DNA from: Flavonifractor avicola
GTDB lineage: Bacteria; Bacillota; Clostridia; Oscillospirales; Oscillospiraceae
Assembly (NCBI GenBank): GCA_019116915.1
Contig: DXAS01000175.1
Span: 1-6,452 of the forward strand
Direction: 5' to 3'
Length of the DNA: 6,452 nucleotides
Shown here: piece by piece, positions 5,560-6,452 of the stretch
Numbering within the stretch: position 1 is the first letter of the stretch
Layout: the number at the start of each line of letters is the position of its first letter
Made by a program: the position numbers and the translations under genes
The notes under the pieces: model-generated
The model's database searches: none
The model's input: the letters and a program-made list of their open reading frames with translations, nothing else
Told to the model about the DNA's origin: nothing

Positions 5560-6029
5560 TACTTGGCCCCTCCTTCCGCGGTGTAGTTCCAGGGCCAGTC
5601 GCCCTCCAGCCAGGCGGCCCAGCTGTCGGCGCTGGCGGCGGCATTCTGGGTCAGGGGGCCGTGGGCGGCCTCATACTTTTTGCGGGCCTCGGCCTCCAGG
5701 GCGGCGTACTTCCGGAAGATCTGGAAGGCCTCGGCGTCGTCCTGGTGGGTGTCCAGGTAGAGGCCCAGCTCCTGGAGCATGAACTCCAGGGCCTGGAGCT
5801 CCGCCAGCTGGGTGCCCAGCACCTTCACCGCCTCCGCCTTGATGCGGAAGGGCAGGTTCAGGCCGGGAAACAGGGTGCCGTTGGCCAGGGCCTCCTGCTG
5901 GGAGTAGCGCTTGGGGTTATTGGGCTGAAACGGCACATAGGGGACGGCCAGGGGGGCGCACTCAGGGAGCGTGCCGCAGCTGTCGTCACAGATGCCGGGA
6001 TTGTTCTGAGGGTTGTTCTCGGGATACAA
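5559..6029 (-). CDS. CotJA-CotJB fusion spore coat protein (TTG start)
   Basis: This 156-residue frame carries both small CotJ proteins in one chain. Residues about 24-61 (CAPLAVPYVPFQ through GTLFPGLNLPF) are the CotJA signature, normally a separate protein of about 80 residues. Residues about 75-150 (LQALEFMLQELGLYLDTHQ, EAFQIFRKY, GPLT, then a Trp-rich DWPWNYT end) are CotJB, normally about 87 residues. No stop, ribosome site or frame change separates them. The start is TTG 6029: AGGAGG ends 8 bases before it, an in-frame TAG lies just upstream of that site, and the next methionine is residue 84. The N-terminus is Asn/Pro/Cys-rich (ENNPQNNP, C14, C18, C24). It is first in a two-gene operon with cotJC, overlapping by one base. 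The identity of each half is by family motif; fusion as a real biological state is inferred from the uninterrupted frame. Confidence 0.87.
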   Translation of the reverse strand: MYPENNPQNNPGICDDSCGTLPECAPLAVPYVPFQPNNPKRYSQQEALANGTLFPGLNLPFRIKAEAVKVLGTQLAELQALEFMLQELGLYLDTHQDDAEAFQIFRKYAALEAEARKKYEAAHGPLTQNAAASADSWAAWLEGDWPWNYTAEGGAK

Positions 6030-6036
6030 GGGGTGT

Positions 6037-6046
6037 CCCTCCTCCT
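6037..6046 (-). promoter_or_regulatory. Strong ribosome binding site fixing the TTG start of the CotJ fusion
   Basis: Read leftward the bases are AGGAGGAGGG, a near-perfect Shine-Dalgarno with 8 bases between its second AGGAGG and TTG 6029. An in-frame TAG immediately upstream excludes an earlier start, so the site decides the unusual start codon. Confidence 0.85.
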
Positions 6047-6059
6047 ATGGATTGGGACG

Positions 6060-6089
6060 GGACGGGAGCCCCGTCCAGAACATCCTATG
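6060..6089 (-). promoter_or_regulatory. cotJ leader: hairpin and possible sporulation-type -10 box
   Basis: GGACGGG and CCCGTCC form a perfect 7-bp hairpin with a 3-base loop (6060-6076) upstream of the cotJ ribosome site. Just before it, read leftward, CATAGGAT (6089-6082) resembles the sigma-E -10 consensus CATACAAT at 6 of 8, as expected for a cotJ operon, but no convincing -35 is seen at the right distance. The hairpin is seen directly; the promoter is a weak guess. Confidence 0.3.
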
Positions 6090-6115
6090 CGGAGGTTGGA
6101 AAAAAGGCACCATTC

Positions 6116-6154
6116 AGTCAATAGAAAAAGGCCGTCCCGAACGGGACGGCCTTT
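6116..6154 (-). terminator. Intrinsic terminator after the zinc-ribbon gene
   Basis: On the leftward strand GGCCGTCCC (6151-6143) pairs with GGGACGGCC (6138-6130) around a four-base loop, followed by TTTTTCTATT (6129-6120). It lies about 13 bases past the stop codon at 6167 and separates this gene from the cotJ operon, which therefore needs its own promoter between about 6030 and 6115. Confidence 0.93.
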
Positions 6155-6166
6155 GGGGTATGCAGA

Positions 6167-6448
6167 TTAGTGCTGCTCGCCGCGCATACGGGCGAAGCAA
6201 TCGCTGCAGTAAACAGGACGGTCGGACTTGGGCTCGAAGGGCACCTTGGCCTCGCCGCCGCAGGAAGCGCAGGTAGCGGTGAAGTACTCGCGGGGGCCGC
6301 GGGAGGCAGCCTTGCGGGCGTCACGGCAGGCCTTGCAGCGCTGGGGCTCGTTCTGGAAGCCGCGCTCGGCGTAGAACTCCTGCTCACCGGCGGTGAACAC
6401 GAACTCCTGGCCACATTCCTTACATACCAGAGTCTTGTCTTCGTACAT
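6167..6448 (-). CDS. Small protein with two zinc ribbons (CxxC-x17-CxxC type)
   Basis: The 93-residue product has two four-cysteine sites. The first is C9-C12 with C38-C41, in the VCKECGQEFVFTAGEQEFY...RCKACR block typical of the zf-trcl/zinc-ribbon family found across clostridia. The second is C60-C63 with C81-C84, with exactly 17 residues between the pairs, matching the CxxC-x17-CxxC domain. Between them is a short Arg/Lys/Ala-rich linker (residues 42-55), so nucleic acid binding is possible, but no function is established for the family. ATG 6448 is preferred because the protein then begins MYEDKTLVCKECG, as relatives do. The ribosome site and promoter are outside the window, and a longer N-terminus cannot be strictly excluded. 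It ends with its own terminator. Confidence 0.87.
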   Translation of the reverse strand: MYEDKTLVCKECGQEFVFTAGEQEFYAERGFQNEPQRCKACRDARKAASRGPREYFTATCASCGGEAKVPFEPKSDRPVYCSDCFARMRGEQH

Positions 6449-6452
6449 GATG

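Noticed and set aside
4936..5586. A 216-codon plus-strand frame overlapping cotJC
   Set aside because: It is antisense to cotJC, whose metal ligands and motifs are intact. Composition is of shadow type and the frame starts inside the terminator.

Overview
The window looks like chromosome from a GC-rich, endospore-forming, SLH-bearing clostridium of the Oscillospiraceae/Ruminococcaceae type (the Flavonifractor, Lawsonibacter, Intestinimonas and Oscillibacter neighbourhood). That placement rests on four things: strongly G/C-ending codons, two sporulation or germination loci (cwlD and cotJ), an S-layer-homology surface protein, and a clostridial-type double zinc-ribbon protein. It is inferred from protein family content, not from a marker gene, so genus is not claimed.

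Layout from left to right. A leftward pair, cwlD then radA, occupies 1-1727. radA runs off the left edge and lacks its C-terminal domain. From 1728 to 2048 there is no gene. This divergent intergenic region holds a dense run of six perfect hairpins that can be drawn as two adjacent four-way junctions (cloverleaves), followed by two candidate promoters placed back to back. Rightward from there come a YhcH/NanQ-type sugar anomerase (2049-2501) with a clear terminator, then a strong-looking promoter and a 737-residue secreted C69-family peptidase carrying three C-terminal SLH domains (2691-4904). A hairpin at 4920-4951 sits between that gene and the convergent leftward cotJ operon. The operon holds a gene that fuses CotJA and CotJB in one reading frame (5559-6029, TTG start), followed with a one-base overlap by cotJC, a manganese-catalase-like coat protein (4957-5559). 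A leftward double zinc-ribbon gene with its own terminator lies at the right edge.

How the genes fit together. CwlD makes the muramic-delta-lactam mark in spore cortex that germination enzymes recognise, and CotJ proteins are spore coat components, so two unlinked transcription units serve the spore. RadA (recombination) and the anomerase are housekeeping or catabolic. The SLH peptidase is a vegetative-type cell-surface enzyme under a sigma-A-like promoter. No mobile element, CRISPR array, tRNA, rRNA or defence system was seen.

The items most worth a second look are the double cloverleaf at 1798-1954, which may form part of a structured leader for cwlD or be an interspersed palindromic repeat, and the CotJA-CotJB fusion.
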